64,000 nt of DNA from Luteolibacter flavescens (GCF_025950085.1 NZ_JAPDDS010000003.1:248001-312000), one strand, 5' to 3'. Counted from the stretch's first letter, positions 42,485-51,460 are shown. Notes: generated by a model not told the origin, from the letters alone. Made by a program: numbers and translations.

Positions 42485-43504
42485 TCACTCGCTCAGGCTC
42501 TTCCACTGGCGGGATTTCATCTCGTCGATTTCCCCCTGCAGCTTCTGCTTGGGACCGCTTCCTTGGCCTTGGGTGACCGTCCTCACGGTCTTGTATTCCT
42601 CCCGCAGGACCAGCGGATGGACGAGCGAGCACCAAACCTTCCCGGACTGGATGGTCAGTTCGCCGCTCGAGGCATTCCCATCGAGGGTGGTGTCGTTCTT
42701 GATCGAGACGTCGCCTTCCACGGCGAAGCGCCCGCACGGATGCCCCTCCATTGCCTCCGTCGCCTCAAAGGTCAGCGTGATCCTGCCACTCGCCCCGCTA
42801 TCGAAAAGCAGCGCCAGCGAGTCCCCCTCCAGCACCAGCGTGTCCCCGGCCGACCAGCGACGCGACGAGGAAAACCACTGGCGCCGCGGCATCAGCCCGT
42901 GCTGCACCAGGATGCCCGGCAGATTTGGCAGGAGGTTTTGCTCCAGCACCTTCAGATTGAAATCCATCGGCCCCTTGCGAGGCGCGAGCTGCCAGCCCTG
43001 CCGGGTCTGCTGGAACTCCACCTTCGCCCCGGCGAGGCTGACCGGCCCCGGAGGCGGCGGTGGTCCAGTCGTGGCCTTCGCCTTTGCCTTCTCCATCGCC
43101 TCCTTGGGATCGACCACCTTGCCCGCCTTTTCGATCGCGAGCGTGAGCCGGGAGCCCTCCCGGCGGAACATACCGACGATCTCGAACGTACCCTCCAGCA
43201 CCAGCGTCTCCGTCCCCAGGGCAGAGTTCGAGATCTTGCGTGTGCGGTGAAATGTCGCCCGATCCGTCACGCGGGCCTCCACGCTGGTCGGAAAGGCCAG
43301 ATCACGACGGAAGCGCACGCCCTCCGCACCGGAGTCCACCTGACCTGCGAACTCCGACCCGACCTCCCCGCCCGGTTGAGAGGGCAGCTCGGGATCTTTC
43401 GAGCCCTCGATCTTTTCCCGCGCCGCATGGACGGCCCGCTTGGCCTTGTCACATGACGCCATCCCCAGAATGAGAAGAGGCAGGACAAAAGCTAAGGATT
43501 TCAT
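42485..43504 (-). CDS. Hypothetical lipoprotein
   Basis: 339 residues. Signal peptide with lipobox GMASC (Cys 18 or 19), then a charged linker and a beta-rich domain (VEARVTDRATFHRTRKI, LVLEGTFEIVGMFRREGSRLTLAIEK, LEGDSLALLFDSGASGRITLTFEATEAMEGHPCGRFAVEGDVSI). Repeated Thr-Leu-Val-Leu-Glu-G elements suggest two similar beta-sandwich or lipocalin-like halves. No named family. Predicted envelope location. The 3' end runs into the terminator above. Confidence 0.7.
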   Translation of the reverse strand: MKSLAFVLPLLILGMASCDKAKRAVHAAREKIEGSKDPELPSQPGGEVGSEFAGQVDSGAEGVRFRRDLAFPTSVEARVTDRATFHRTRKISNSALGTETLVLEGTFEIVGMFRREGSRLTLAIEKAGKVVDPKEAMEKAKAKATTGPPPPPGPVSLAGAKVEFQQTRQGWQLAPRKGPMDFNLKVLEQNLLPNLPGILVQHGLMPRRQWFSSSRRWSAGDTLVLEGDSLALLFDSGASGRITLTFEATEAMEGHPCGRFAVEGDVSIKNDTTLDGNASSGELTIQSGKVWCSLVHPLVLREEYKTVRTVTQGQGSGPKQKLQGEIDEMKSRQWKSLSE

Positions 43505-43564
43505 GAATGTCAGGTATCACGGATCGAGACCCGTGACCACTGCTACCTTCGGTGAGGCAGGAGC

Positions 43565-44431
43565 TTATCGTCCCCGGCAGCCGAGGCGCTGGTCCATTTC
43601 CAAGGCAGGCGCATCCTCACGGCTGACTCCCACCACCACGGCAGGCACGCCGGCCACGGTGGAGTGCGGCGAGACATCATTCAGCACGACGCTGCCTGCA
43701 CCGACCTTCGCGCCCTCGCCGATCTCGACACGGCCCAGGATTTTCGCCCCGGCACCCAGCAGCACGCCGGAGCGCACGATGGGATGGCGGTCACCTGAGT
43801 CCTTGCCCGTGCCACCCAGCGTCACCTCGTGGAGAATGGAGACATTGTCCTCAATGATCGCCGTCTCCCCCACCACGAAGCTCGTCGCATGGTCGAGCAG
43901 GATGCCGCAGCCGATGCGGGCCGCCGGATGGATGTCCACGCCGAAGACCTCGCTGGCGAGACTCTGGAAATAGAGTGCTAGCTCGCGCCGCCCGCGCTGC
44001 CACAGGAAGTGGGAGATGCGGTAGGTGGAGATGGCCATGAAGCCCTTGAAGAAAAGCAGCGGCTCCAGCGGCGAGCGGCAGGCGGGATCGCGCTCGACGA
44101 TTGCGCGCAGGTCATGCGCCACGCTTTCCACGAGCTGGTCCTCACCGCGCAGGATCCCCGCGAGCAATGGCCCGAGCTCCTCGCGCGTCATGTCCTCACG
44201 GGCAAGTTTCCGCGCCAAGCGGACGCCCAGCGAGGCTCCCAGACAGGGCTGGCGGAGGACCACATCCTCCAGCAGCGACCGCAAATGCGGCTCGTCCACG
44301 GCCACCCGGGCGGCCTCTTCTCGGATCCAATTCCAGATTCCGGTGGAATCCACCTGCTCCGACTGACAGAGTCGAACAGCCTTAGCGCTTCCGCCCTCAT
44401 CCTGCCTGTGCTGCTTTGCCTCCATGCGCAT
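43565..44431 (-). CDS. cysE: Serine O-acetyltransferase
   Basis: Up to 288 residues. N-terminal helical CysE domain (IWNWIREEAARVAVDEPHLRSLLEDVVL ... FKGFMAISTYRISHFLWQRGRRELALYFQSL). The C-terminal left-handed beta-helix has hexapeptide repeats: FGVDIHPAARIGCGILLDHATSFVVGE, then ILHEVTLGGTGKDSGDRHPIV with the catalytic Asp/His, and a GAKVGAGSVVLNDV end. Makes O-acetylserine from Ser and acetyl-CoA, the first step of cysteine synthesis. The longest start (44431) overlaps the divergent Rrf2 gene by 8 bp. GTG 44353, right before DSTGIWNWI, would leave a 70-bp intergenic region and is a good alternative. Confidence 0.9.
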   Translation of the reverse strand: MRMEAKQHRQDEGGSAKAVRLCQSEQVDSTGIWNWIREEAARVAVDEPHLRSLLEDVVLRQPCLGASLGVRLARKLAREDMTREELGPLLAGILRGEDQLVESVAHDLRAIVERDPACRSPLEPLLFFKGFMAISTYRISHFLWQRGRRELALYFQSLASEVFGVDIHPAARIGCGILLDHATSFVVGETAIIEDNVSILHEVTLGGTGKDSGDRHPIVRSGVLLGAGAKILGRVEIGEGAKVGAGSVVLNDVSPHSTVAGVPAVVVGVSREDAPALEMDQRLGCRGR

Positions 44432-44837
44432 TTCCCAAAAGCTCGACTACGCGTGCCGCGCGATGGCCCAACTGGCCAAGCGTCACGACGGGCGAACGAT
44501 TACACGCCTCGACGAGCTGGCGCAACGCGAAGCCGTGTCCGCCAATTTCCTCGTGCAGATCCTCAATGACTTGCGTCGTGCGGGACTCGTAGAAAGCCGA
44601 CGCGGAAAGAGCGGCGGCTACCTGCTCGCGCGCAAGCCGGACACGATCAACCTCCGCGAAATCGTCGAAGCGGTGGAGCCTTCGCTGCTCTCCTTCTCCA
44701 CCCACACCGAGGGTGAAAGCGGTGTGGCGGTGCGAAACGCTTGGGAAAGGGTCGCCAAGGAACTGAAGGATCACCTCGAGCGGATCACTCTGGTCCAACT
44801 GGCGGACCGCTCCGAAGCGCCGATGTTCTACATCTGA
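44424..44837 (+). CDS. Rrf2-family transcriptional regulator
   Basis: 137 residues, typical Rrf2 size. Winged HTH: KLDYACRAMAQLAKRHDGRTITRLDELAQREAVSANFLVQILNDLRRAGLVESRRGKSGGYLLARKPDTINLREIVEAVE, with the family hallmark GxxGGY[LR]LA. The three Cys that hold the Fe-S cluster of IscR/NsrR are missing (only one Cys, in helix 1), as in CymR-type members. It is divergent from cysE, so control of cysteine synthesis, as CymR does, is the natural guess. Ends 10 bp inside the convergent GNAT gene. Confidence 0.85.
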   Translation: MRISQKLDYACRAMAQLAKRHDGRTITRLDELAQREAVSANFLVQILNDLRRAGLVESRRGKSGGYLLARKPDTINLREIVEAVEPSLLSFSTHTEGESGVAVRNAWERVAKELKDHLERITLVQLADRSEAPMFYI

Positions 44838-45433
44838 GCCGCCGGCAGTTCCCGGGTGCGGAAGATCAGCTCGTTTTCCACGTCCTCCCCTGCCGAGTCG
44901 ACCTGATGCCAAGCGAAGCTGCAGCTCAAGCCGGGCCGAATGACGTAGCCGCGCTTTGCCCAGAAGGCGTCGTTCGACCGGTAGCCATCCGGCTTCAGCG
45001 GATGATCCTCCGGCCGGACGACCGCGCAGAAGCAGAATTTCGAGAAGCCCAGCCCGATGGCGTGTTGCTCGCGGTGATCGAAGAAGGCATGGCCGATCCC
45101 CTTCCCCCGCCATGCCGGATCGAGCACCGACTCGCCGAAGTAGAACCAGCCTGACGGATCGATGCCCGCCTTTTCAAAAGGTTCACGGAAAGAGGCATCC
45201 GCGTCCGACATCGGAAGCCCCGTGGACACCCCGACTATCTGGCCGCCGGCCTCCGCCAGCACGAAGACACTCTGCGGGCACTCCGCGTAACTGCGGAGAT
45301 AGCCCCGCTCGCTTTCCTCGTCCCCATCGTAGAGGTAGGGGAACTCGCGGAAGACGGAGATGCGCAGTCGAGCGGCATCCGCCAGGTAGGGCAGCACCTC
45401 GGCACCGGCGAGTCGGCGAACCACGAATTCCAT
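44828..45433 (-). CDS. GNAT family N-acetyltransferase
   Basis: 201 residues with the start at ATG 45433 (MEFVVRRLAGAEVL); the frame extends to 45475 but the extra codons are Arg/Cys-rich and look non-coding. GNAT features: strand SVFVLAEAGGQIVGVSTGLPM, acetyl-CoA loop ESVLDPAWRGKGIGHAFFDHRE (RGKGIG matching R/Q-x-x-G-x-G), and a C-terminal FCAVVRPEDHPLKPDGYRSNDAFWAKRGYVIRPG. Substrate unknown. It ends inside the Rrf2 gene (10-bp convergent overlap). Confidence 0.82.
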   Translation of the reverse strand: MEFVVRRLAGAEVLPYLADAARLRISVFREFPYLYDGDEESERGYLRSYAECPQSVFVLAEAGGQIVGVSTGLPMSDADASFREPFEKAGIDPSGWFYFGESVLDPAWRGKGIGHAFFDHREQHAIGLGFSKFCFCAVVRPEDHPLKPDGYRSNDAFWAKRGYVIRPGLSCSFAWHQVDSAGEDVENELIFRTRELPAAQM

Positions 45434-45471
45434 GCGCCGGATCTGGCAAAAGCCAGCGCGGCGGCCAAGCC

Positions 45472-46329
45472 TCAATCCACGCGGCGCTCGACCGGAGTGA
45501 GCGAGAGCGTCAGCTCCTCGTTCCCGCGCTTCAGCCTCACCGGCGTGGCAACGCCCGGGCGCAGGAAAAAGAAGGCATTCACCGCATCGGCATACTCGGT
45601 CAGGGAGCGTGGGCCCACCTGGAGCAGGACGTCGCCGGTCTTCACCCCGGCGAGTGCGGAGGGAGATCCTTCCTGCACGCGGGTCACCTGCGGCGACTTT
45701 GCATCCGGGCGCAGGTAGAGCCCGATCCAGCCACGGCTGACATGTCCGCCGCGCTGCACGTCTTCCAGCACGCGCCTCACCACTTCGACCGGGATGGCGT
45801 AGCCACTCTTGGCCCCGATCGGCTGGTGAGCCACCGCGACCACATTCCCCGCGGCATTCATCAGCGGCGTGCCGGGCAGCGGAACCTTGGCGGGATAGTC
45901 GATCTTCAGGAGCGAAAGCGGGAGGATCTTCCCCTCCACCTGCTTCACCCAGCCGGAGCTCTTTCCCTCGATACCGTCCGCCGACTTCACCGGCGAGCCG
46001 GGAGGAAGAATGCTCTCCGACATCATCGGGATGGCGCGACCGGGTGGCCCGCTCAAACGGAAAACGACCAGACGGGATACCGGATCGAGGATTACCTCCG
46101 CGGGCAAGAGACGCTCGTCGGAAATCAACTTCCCCGCTTCCGTCTTCGCGCCGGAAAGCGCCACCGTGATCACATGGCGCCCATCGCCCACGACAAAGGC
46201 CGACGATTTCGAATCGCCATCACCCGAGGGGAAGACGGCAGACCATGCCACCTCGGCCGAAGCAGGTGAAACGCCGAAACACCAAGCGACGCCGAGTGCC
46301 GGAAGGCACCGAGAAGAGAAAAGAGGCAT
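45472..46329 (-). CDS. HtrA/DegP-like PDZ protein with an apparently inactive protease domain
   Basis: 285 residues with a signal peptide (LPALGVAWCFGVSPASAE). The N-terminal trypsin-like half retains the fold pattern (SSAFVVGDGRHVITVAL, ILDPVSRLVVFRL, LKIDYPAKVPLPGTPLMNAAGNVVAVAHQPIG), but the catalytic triad is not seen. The usual A-A-H-V is HVITVA, and GNSGGP is PLPGTPLMN. The C-terminal PDZ domain GWIGLYLRPDAKSPQVTRVQEGSPSALAGVKTGDVLLQVG is intact. Third gene after the ECF sigma and putative anti-sigma factors, so it may be a periplasmic sensor binding protein C-termini, comparable in place to MucD/RseB/DegS. That comparison is inference. Confidence 0.75.
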   Translation of the reverse strand: MPLFSSRCLPALGVAWCFGVSPASAEVAWSAVFPSGDGDSKSSAFVVGDGRHVITVALSGAKTEAGKLISDERLLPAEVILDPVSRLVVFRLSGPPGRAIPMMSESILPPGSPVKSADGIEGKSSGWVKQVEGKILPLSLLKIDYPAKVPLPGTPLMNAAGNVVAVAHQPIGAKSGYAIPVEVVRRVLEDVQRGGHVSRGWIGLYLRPDAKSPQVTRVQEGSPSALAGVKTGDVLLQVGPRSLTEYADAVNAFFFLRPGVATPVRLKRGNEELTLSLTPVERRVD

Positions 46330-46344
46330 CCGGAAAGATGGCCG

Positions 46345-46740
46345 TCAGAACTCCTGCTCACCGGTGCTGCCCTGCGTCGAAGGACGCAAGTCCAAGGCGT
46401 CCAATTGCTCGAAAGCGGCCGGTGGAACGGACTTCATCTCGTGGCTGACCGGAGTCGGCGCGGGCGAGGAGACTTCCTCAGCACCACGAGGAGCAGTCAT
46501 CATGACGGCGACGACAGTCGCATACGCCAAGCCACCGCCGTAAGCCCACTTGGAAGCTCCGAGATCGGAGAACCATGCGGACGCCTTGCGCCACCAACCC
46601 GCCAAACCTTGCTGGCGGGCTTCTTCCTCCCGCAGCCGCTGGTGAAACTCGCGCACGAATCCGTCGAAATACCCATCCTCAGGGCGCTCATGGCGCTTGA
46701 GGGCAAGCAGGTTTCCGATTTCTTCAACTGTCGGCTTCAC
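46345..46740 (-). CDS. Single-TM putative anti-sigma factor
   Basis: 131 residues, GTG start. Cytoplasmic N-terminus of about 60 residues (VEEIGNLLALKRHERPEDGYFDGFVREFHQRL), one transmembrane helix at about 66-82 (WAYGGGLAYATVVAVMM), periplasmic C-terminus of about 45 residues. No zinc-binding HxxxCxxC motif, so it is not a ZAS-type factor. The KRHERPEDGYFDGF segment recurs in small proteins beside ECF sigma genes in Verrucomicrobiota, as far as I recall. Position 64 bp after the ECF sigma gene and before the PDZ protein supports an anti-sigma role. Also in the gap: a GGAAATTTTTGCAAATTCC imperfect palindrome. Confidence 0.65.
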   Translation of the reverse strand: MKPTVEEIGNLLALKRHERPEDGYFDGFVREFHQRLREEEARQQGLAGWWRKASAWFSDLGASKWAYGGGLAYATVVAVMMTAPRGAEEVSSPAPTPVSHEMKSVPPAAFEQLDALDLRPSTQGSTGEQEF

Positions 46741-46804
46741 GGCGTTTGATGGTTAATGTATCTAAAATTTCCAACTCACCCGCAAGGAAATTTTTGCAAA
46801 TTCC

Positions 46805-47395
46805 TCACTCCCAGTAATCTTGCAGCTTCGACTGCAAGTGAAGATGAGCATAGTGCAGCCGGGACCGGACCGTTCCTTCGGAGACCTTCAGGATGCGCGC
46901 GATCTCGGCATGCGGTATGCCTTGGATGTCGAACATGGTGACCACTGTTCTATGCGCTTCTGACAGGCTAAGCATCGCTTCGTTCAATCTTTTTTGAAGC
47001 TCGTGGAGCTTGCTCTGCTTCTCCGGGTTCGCGAGGTGGCTGGCATCGACCAGCGCGGGGTCGTCCTGGAAGGACGCGTCGAGTTCATTGAGGCTCAGGC
47101 CACCGCGGCGCTTGCGCTTCTTGAGGAAGTTCAGCGTCATGTTCACCGCGATCTGATAGATCCAGGTGTAGAAGCTGGATTGGCCGCGGAACCGGGGCAG
47201 CGAGTGGTAGGCCTTCGCGAAGATGTCCTGAAGGAGGTCGTGGGTGTCCTCCTTGTGAGAGGTCATGTTGTAAACAAGCCCGTACAGCTTTTCGCCATAC
47301 TTGTGAATCAGGGCGTCAAACGCGCGCGTGTCGCCATTCCTGGCGCGCGCAACGAGATCGACGTCCGGATCCGGCTGGAGGGAGTCATCCGGCAT
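46805..47395 (-). CDS. ECF-type RNA polymerase sigma factor
   Basis: 196 residues. Region 2: FDALIHKYGEKLYGLVYNMTSHKEDTHDLLQDIFAKAYHSLPRFRGQSSFYTWIYQIAVNMTLNFLKKRKRR, with the typical ...Q-D-x-F...F-R...SS-F-x-T-W-[IL]-x-x-IA-N. Region 4: SLSEAHRTVVTMFDIQGIPHAEIARILKVSEGTVRSRLHYAHLHLQ. ATG 47395 starts the natural sigma N-terminus; the frame further up to 47554 encodes Pro/Arg-rich sequence unlikely to be translated. An 8-C run (47408-47415 as G on the + strand) sits in its leader. First gene of a probable sigma/anti-sigma/PDZ operon and divergent from the RND pump. Confidence 0.92.
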   Translation of the reverse strand: MPDDSLQPDPDVDLVARARNGDTRAFDALIHKYGEKLYGLVYNMTSHKEDTHDLLQDIFAKAYHSLPRFRGQSSFYTWIYQIAVNMTLNFLKKRKRRGGLSLNELDASFQDDPALVDASHLANPEKQSKLHELQKRLNEAMLSLSEAHRTVVTMFDIQGIPHAEIARILKVSEGTVRSRLHYAHLHLQSKLQDYWE

Positions 47396-47568
47396 CTTCG
47401 GGTGTCTGGGGGGGGAGAGTGGGGTGAGCGGCGGGAGCCTACACTTCGCCGGGACCGTGTAAAGCAAGCACCACGGCGGATCGCGACAACGGCGCAGAGG
47501 CATGCCGGGGCAACTTGCCCGGCCCCCGGGGCTAGACGCGGGCGGCTCGGCCACGTATCGACAGGCCC

Positions 47569-50500
47569 ATGATCCGCTGGTTCGCCCGAAACGACCTCGC
47601 CGCCAATCTGGTGATGATCGCGATTCTCGTGATCGGCACCTGGGTCGGCTTCAAAAAGGTGCCGCTGGAGGTGCAGCCCACCCTGCGCTTCGACGAGGTA
47701 CGCGTGAACGTGGAATATCGCGGCGGCAGCCCGGACGACGTCGAGCGGAACGTGATCATCCCCATCGAGCGCGCGCTGGAAGGCCTCTCCGGCATCGACG
47801 AGCTCCAGTCGCGCGCTTCCTCCGGCAGCGGCGAAGTGCGCCTGCGCCTCGAAAAGGGCACCGACACCGACAAGATGCGCGACGAGGTGGAGACCCGCGT
47901 CGCCGCCATCAGCAGCTTCCCGCAGGAAATCGAGCCGCCACGCATCCAGATCCCGGACACCGGCAAGTGGTTCGACGTCATCAAGGTGGCCATCACCGGC
48001 GACATGGACCAGGAGGACCTCGTCCGCGCCACCCGCCGCGTGCGGGACGACCTCGTGGAGCTGCCCGGCATTTCCCAGGTCGCCACCCTCGGCGAGACCC
48101 GCCCGGAAATCTCGATCGAGGCGGACCTTGGCCGCCTGCGCGACTTCGGCCTCAGCTTCTCCGACGTCACCGAGGCGGTGCAGCGCTCCTCGGTGGACCT
48201 GCCCGCCGGCCAGATCCAGACCGACGAAGGGAACCTGACCATCCGTTCGAAGGGCCAGGCATTCGAAAAGGAACAGTTCGAGAGCATCGTCCTGCGGAAT
48301 TCATCGGGAGCCGAGGTCCGCCTGCGTGACGTCGCCCGGGTCAGCGACGGCTTCGAGGAGAACCGCAAGCTGCTCCGCTTCAACGGCCGCCCTGCCCTGC
48401 TGGTGGAAGCGCTGCGGCTGAACCAGGAAAACGCCCTCGATATCGCCACAAAGGTGAAAGACTACGTGGCTAACCAGCGCCAGCGCTTCCCCGAAGGCAT
48501 CGAGCTCTTCGTCTGGGACGACAGCTCCGTGGAGCTGGAGGGCAGCCTCGGAAATCTCACGAACAACCTCATTCAGGGCGGCTTCCTCGTCATCCTTGTG
48601 CTGGGGATGTTCCTCCGGCCCTCGATCGCCTTCTGGGTGGCGGCCGGCATTCCCATCTCCTTCGCCGGCGGACTCATCCTGATGCCGTGGCTTGGCCTGA
48701 GCCTGAACACGATGACGCTCTTCGGCTTCATCATCGCGATGGGCATCAATGTGGACGACGCCATCATCACGTCGGAAAACGTCTATTCAAAGCTGAAGGA
48801 GGGCATGGATCCGCTGGAGGCCACCGTGACCGGCACGCAGGAGATCGCCCTGCCCGTCACCTTCGGAGCGCTCACCACCATCGCGGCCTTCATGCCGCTG
48901 ATGTTCATCGACGGCTTCTACGGGAATTTCTCGCGGATGGTCCCGCCCATCGTCGCCTCGGTGCTGCTCTTCTCCCTCATCGAGTCCAAGATCGTGCTGC
49001 CGAGCCACCTGAAGAACATCAAGACCGGCCGCACGAAGTTCAATGTCTTCAGCCGCGCGCAGAAGGGCATCGCGGATGGACTGGAAGTCGCGATCGAGCG
49101 CTACTTCCGCCCGGCGCTGATCTACGTCACCCGCCACCGCTACGTGACCATGGCGGTCTTCTTCGCCATCGCGCTGTGCTCCATCGGCGTGATCTCCAGC
49201 GGACGCCTCGGCTTCCAGAACATGCCGGCGCTGGATAAGAACCGCATCATCGGCCAGGTGACGATGCCGCGCGACACGCCGCTGGCCATCACCGACGAGC
49301 GCGTGCTCTACATGGCCGAGAAGGCGGAGCAGCTCAAAAAGGAATTCGTCGATCCCGCCACCGGCCAATCCCTCATCACCGACGTGCTCACCGCCAGCGG
49401 CGGCTGGGCCGGTTGGCCGGGCTACGATGCGCGGCAGGGCTTCGTCACCCTCGCCGTGGTGGACCCCAGCCTGCGCAGCGAGCCGGGTCCGAAGAACAGC
49501 GAGATCGCGAAACGCTGGACGGAGCTTGTGGGCGAATTCCCCGACGCGCAGTCCGTCTGGATCGCGGGCGACCGCGGCGATGGCTTCCGCGGCGGCGGCG
49601 ACGACCTGGAGTCGCTGGAGGTGGAACTGCGCGGCCCGGCCTCCGAGCTCCGCGACAATATCTCGGACGAGATCGAGTCCATCCTGGAATCCTACGCAGG
49701 CATCCAGGACGCGGCGGCAGATGCAGGCCGCAGCCAGAATGAGCTGCACCTGACCATCCGCCCCGAGGGCATCGCACTAGGCCTCACCCAGGCGGAAGTG
49801 GCCCGCCAGGTGCGCTCCGCCTTCTACGGCGAGCAGGCCCAGCGCATCCAGCGCGGGCGGGATGACGTGCGCGTGATGGTCCGCCTGCCGCTCGACCAGC
49901 GCCAGTCGCTCCACACTCTGGAGCAGATGACGCTACGCACGCCCGACGGCGGGAATGCCCCCTTCCACAGCGTGGTCGAGGCGCGCTTCGTCCCCGCCCG
50001 GTCCGACATCCGCCGCATCAATGGCGCGCAGGTCGTCTCCATCAATGCCAAGCCCGTGGACGACACCGTGGACGTGGTGGGCATCGCCCGCGACCTCGGG
50101 CCGCGGCTCGACGCGCTGATCAAGCAGCACCCTGAGCTTTCCTGGAACTACGACGGCTACGTGGCCGAGCACGAGGAAACGAACAAGCGACTCTGGGAAG
50201 TGGGCATCGGCCTCTTCATCGCGATCTATGCGCTGCTCGCGGTCCCCTTCCGCTCCCTCAGCCAGCCCTTCCTGGTGATGCTCGCGGTGCCCTTCGGCAT
50301 CATCGGCGCGCTGGCCGGGCACATGATCCGGGACATCACGCCGTCCTTCCTCTCGATCTTCGGCATGCTCGCTCTGGCGGGCGTGGTCATCAATGACTCG
50401 ATCGTGATGGTGGATTTCATCAACCAGCGCCGGGCGCAGGGCGGTGACCTTTTCAATGCGGTGATCGATGCCGGCACGCGGCGCTTCCGCGCGATCATGC

Positions 50501-50763
50501 TGACCTCGCTGACGAGCTTCGCAGGCCTGCTGCCGGTGATCTTCGACACCTCCCAGCAGTCGCAGATGCTGGTGCCCATGGCGGTCTCGCTCGGCTTCGG
50601 CCTGCTTTTCTCCGCGACCATCACCCTCTTCCTGGTGCCATCCGCCTTCCTCGTGATGGAGGAAATACTCGGGAAGGCGAAGGCCTTCGGGATCTGGTAT
50701 GCCGGGCCCTTCAAGCGGGAAAGCCGGGAGGCTGAAGAGGAAGCGGTTGTTCAGAGATATTGA
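47569..50763 (+). CDS. RND family efflux transporter, inner-membrane pump subunit
   Basis: 1064 residues, full AcrB/MdtB-like length. Twelve helices with two large periplasmic loops. Motifs seen: N-terminal NLVMIAILVIGTWVGFKKVPLEVQPTL, VEYRGGSPDDVERNVIIPIERAL, SLNTMTLFGFIIAMGINVDDAIITSENV (paired Asp of the proton relay region), and SIFGMLALAGVVINDSIVMVDFINQRRAQG in the second half. The substrate could be drugs, lipids or metals; sequence alone does not say. No membrane-fusion protein or TolC homologue is adjacent on either side, so partners must be encoded elsewhere. Divergent from the ECF sigma gene. Confidence 0.92.
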   Translation: MIRWFARNDLAANLVMIAILVIGTWVGFKKVPLEVQPTLRFDEVRVNVEYRGGSPDDVERNVIIPIERALEGLSGIDELQSRASSGSGEVRLRLEKGTDTDKMRDEVETRVAAISSFPQEIEPPRIQIPDTGKWFDVIKVAITGDMDQEDLVRATRRVRDDLVELPGISQVATLGETRPEISIEADLGRLRDFGLSFSDVTEAVQRSSVDLPAGQIQTDEGNLTIRSKGQAFEKEQFESIVLRNSSGAEVRLRDVARVSDGFEENRKLLRFNGRPALLVEALRLNQENALDIATKVKDYVANQRQRFPEGIELFVWDDSSVELEGSLGNLTNNLIQGGFLVILVLGMFLRPSIAFWVAAGIPISFAGGLILMPWLGLSLNTMTLFGFIIAMGINVDDAIITSENVYSKLKEGMDPLEATVTGTQEIALPVTFGALTTIAAFMPLMFIDGFYGNFSRMVPPIVASVLLFSLIESKIVLPSHLKNIKTGRTKFNVFSRAQKGIADGLEVAIERYFRPALIYVTRHRYVTMAVFFAIALCSIGVISSGRLGFQNMPALDKNRIIGQVTMPRDTPLAITDERVLYMAEKAEQLKKEFVDPATGQSLITDVLTASGGWAGWPGYDARQGFVTLAVVDPSLRSEPGPKNSEIAKRWTELVGEFPDAQSVWIAGDRGDGFRGGGDDLESLEVELRGPASELRDNISDEIESILESYAGIQDAAADAGRSQNELHLTIRPEGIALGLTQAEVARQVRSAFYGEQAQRIQRGRDDVRVMVRLPLDQRQSLHTLEQMTLRTPDGGNAPFHSVVEARFVPARSDIRRINGAQVVSINAKPVDDTVDVVGIARDLGPRLDALIKQHPELSWNYDGYVAEHEETNKRLWEVGIGLFIAIYALLAVPFRSLSQPFLVMLAVPFGIIGALAGHMIRDITPSFLSIFGMLALAGVVINDSIVMVDFINQRRAQGGDLFNAVIDAGTRRFRAIMLTSLTSFAGLLPVIFDTSQQSQMLVPMAVSLGFGLLFSATITLFLVPSAFLVMEEILGKAKAFGIWYAGPFKRESREAEEEAVVQRY

Positions 50764-50833
50764 TTATTTTTCTGGCCGGAAATGGCCTCTAATAGTAAAA
50801 AAATCGCGCTGTCCCGCATCCCGCCCTCAGGCA

Positions 50834-51460
50834 ATGCCACCCGCCACCGAGCACACCCACCACCTCAAGATCCGCAACCACAGCACCCAGCTTGAAATGA
50901 ACCCCGGCCCTGCGGCCGGAGCCCGGCAGGGGGAAGATGTGGAAGGAAAGCTCCGCGCCGCACAGGTGCAACTGGAGCAGCTCCAGCATCAGCGCGAGAG
51001 CCTCGAGCGCGAGCGTCTCGAAGTCGAGACGCTGAATACCCGCAAGCGCGAGTTCATCTCCGCGCAGACGGAACTCACCGAGCGCCTCGCCTCCACCGTG
51101 CAACGCATCGAGCGCGAGATCTACGAGCTGAAGGAACACACCGCCGACCTGGACCAGGCCCGCGCATGTTTCGCAGCACACCTCGCAAAGCTGGAAAAGA
51201 TCAATCCCGATGGCTGGAGCCGCGAGCACCTTGCCGCCGGTCTGGAGCGCGCGATGGCTATCGCCGACCATGCCGACGATGAATTCGCGCAGGCCGCCGA
51301 GCACTACTCGCGCACCCGCAGCAGCAATCTTTTCAATGGATCGAAAGCCCGCCGGATGGTCTCCGGAGACTTCGCCCGACAGTTCCGCAACGGTCTGGCG
51401 TATAACCTCCCCGTGATCATCCTCGGCAGCATCGCCCTGATCGTGTATCTCGTGAAATGA
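50834..51460 (+). CDS. Hypothetical coiled-coil tail-anchored membrane protein
   Basis: 208 residues. A coiled coil runs from about residue 40 to 130 (GKLRAAQVQLEQLQHQRESLERERLEVETLN), a helical segment follows, and a single C-terminal transmembrane helix (LPVIILGSIALIVYLV) ends at the last residue pair, giving a tail-anchored topology. ATG 50834 chosen; the upstream frame to 50699 overlaps the RND gene. Overlaps the next gene by 4 bp. The neighbour has a similar layout. No family recognised. Confidence 0.65.
   Translation: MPPATEHTHHLKIRNHSTQLEMNPGPAAGARQGEDVEGKLRAAQVQLEQLQHQRESLERERLEVETLNTRKREFISAQTELTERLASTVQRIEREIYELKEHTADLDQARACFAAHLAKLEKINPDGWSREHLAAGLERAMAIADHADDEFAQAAEHYSRTRSSNLFNGSKARRMVSGDFARQFRNGLAYNLPVIILGSIALIVYLVK

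Noticed and set aside
45472-46329. Active DegP/HtrA serine protease
   Set aside because: The His, Asp and Ser motifs (AAHVV, DLAV, GNSGGP) are replaced, so proteolytic activity is not supported.
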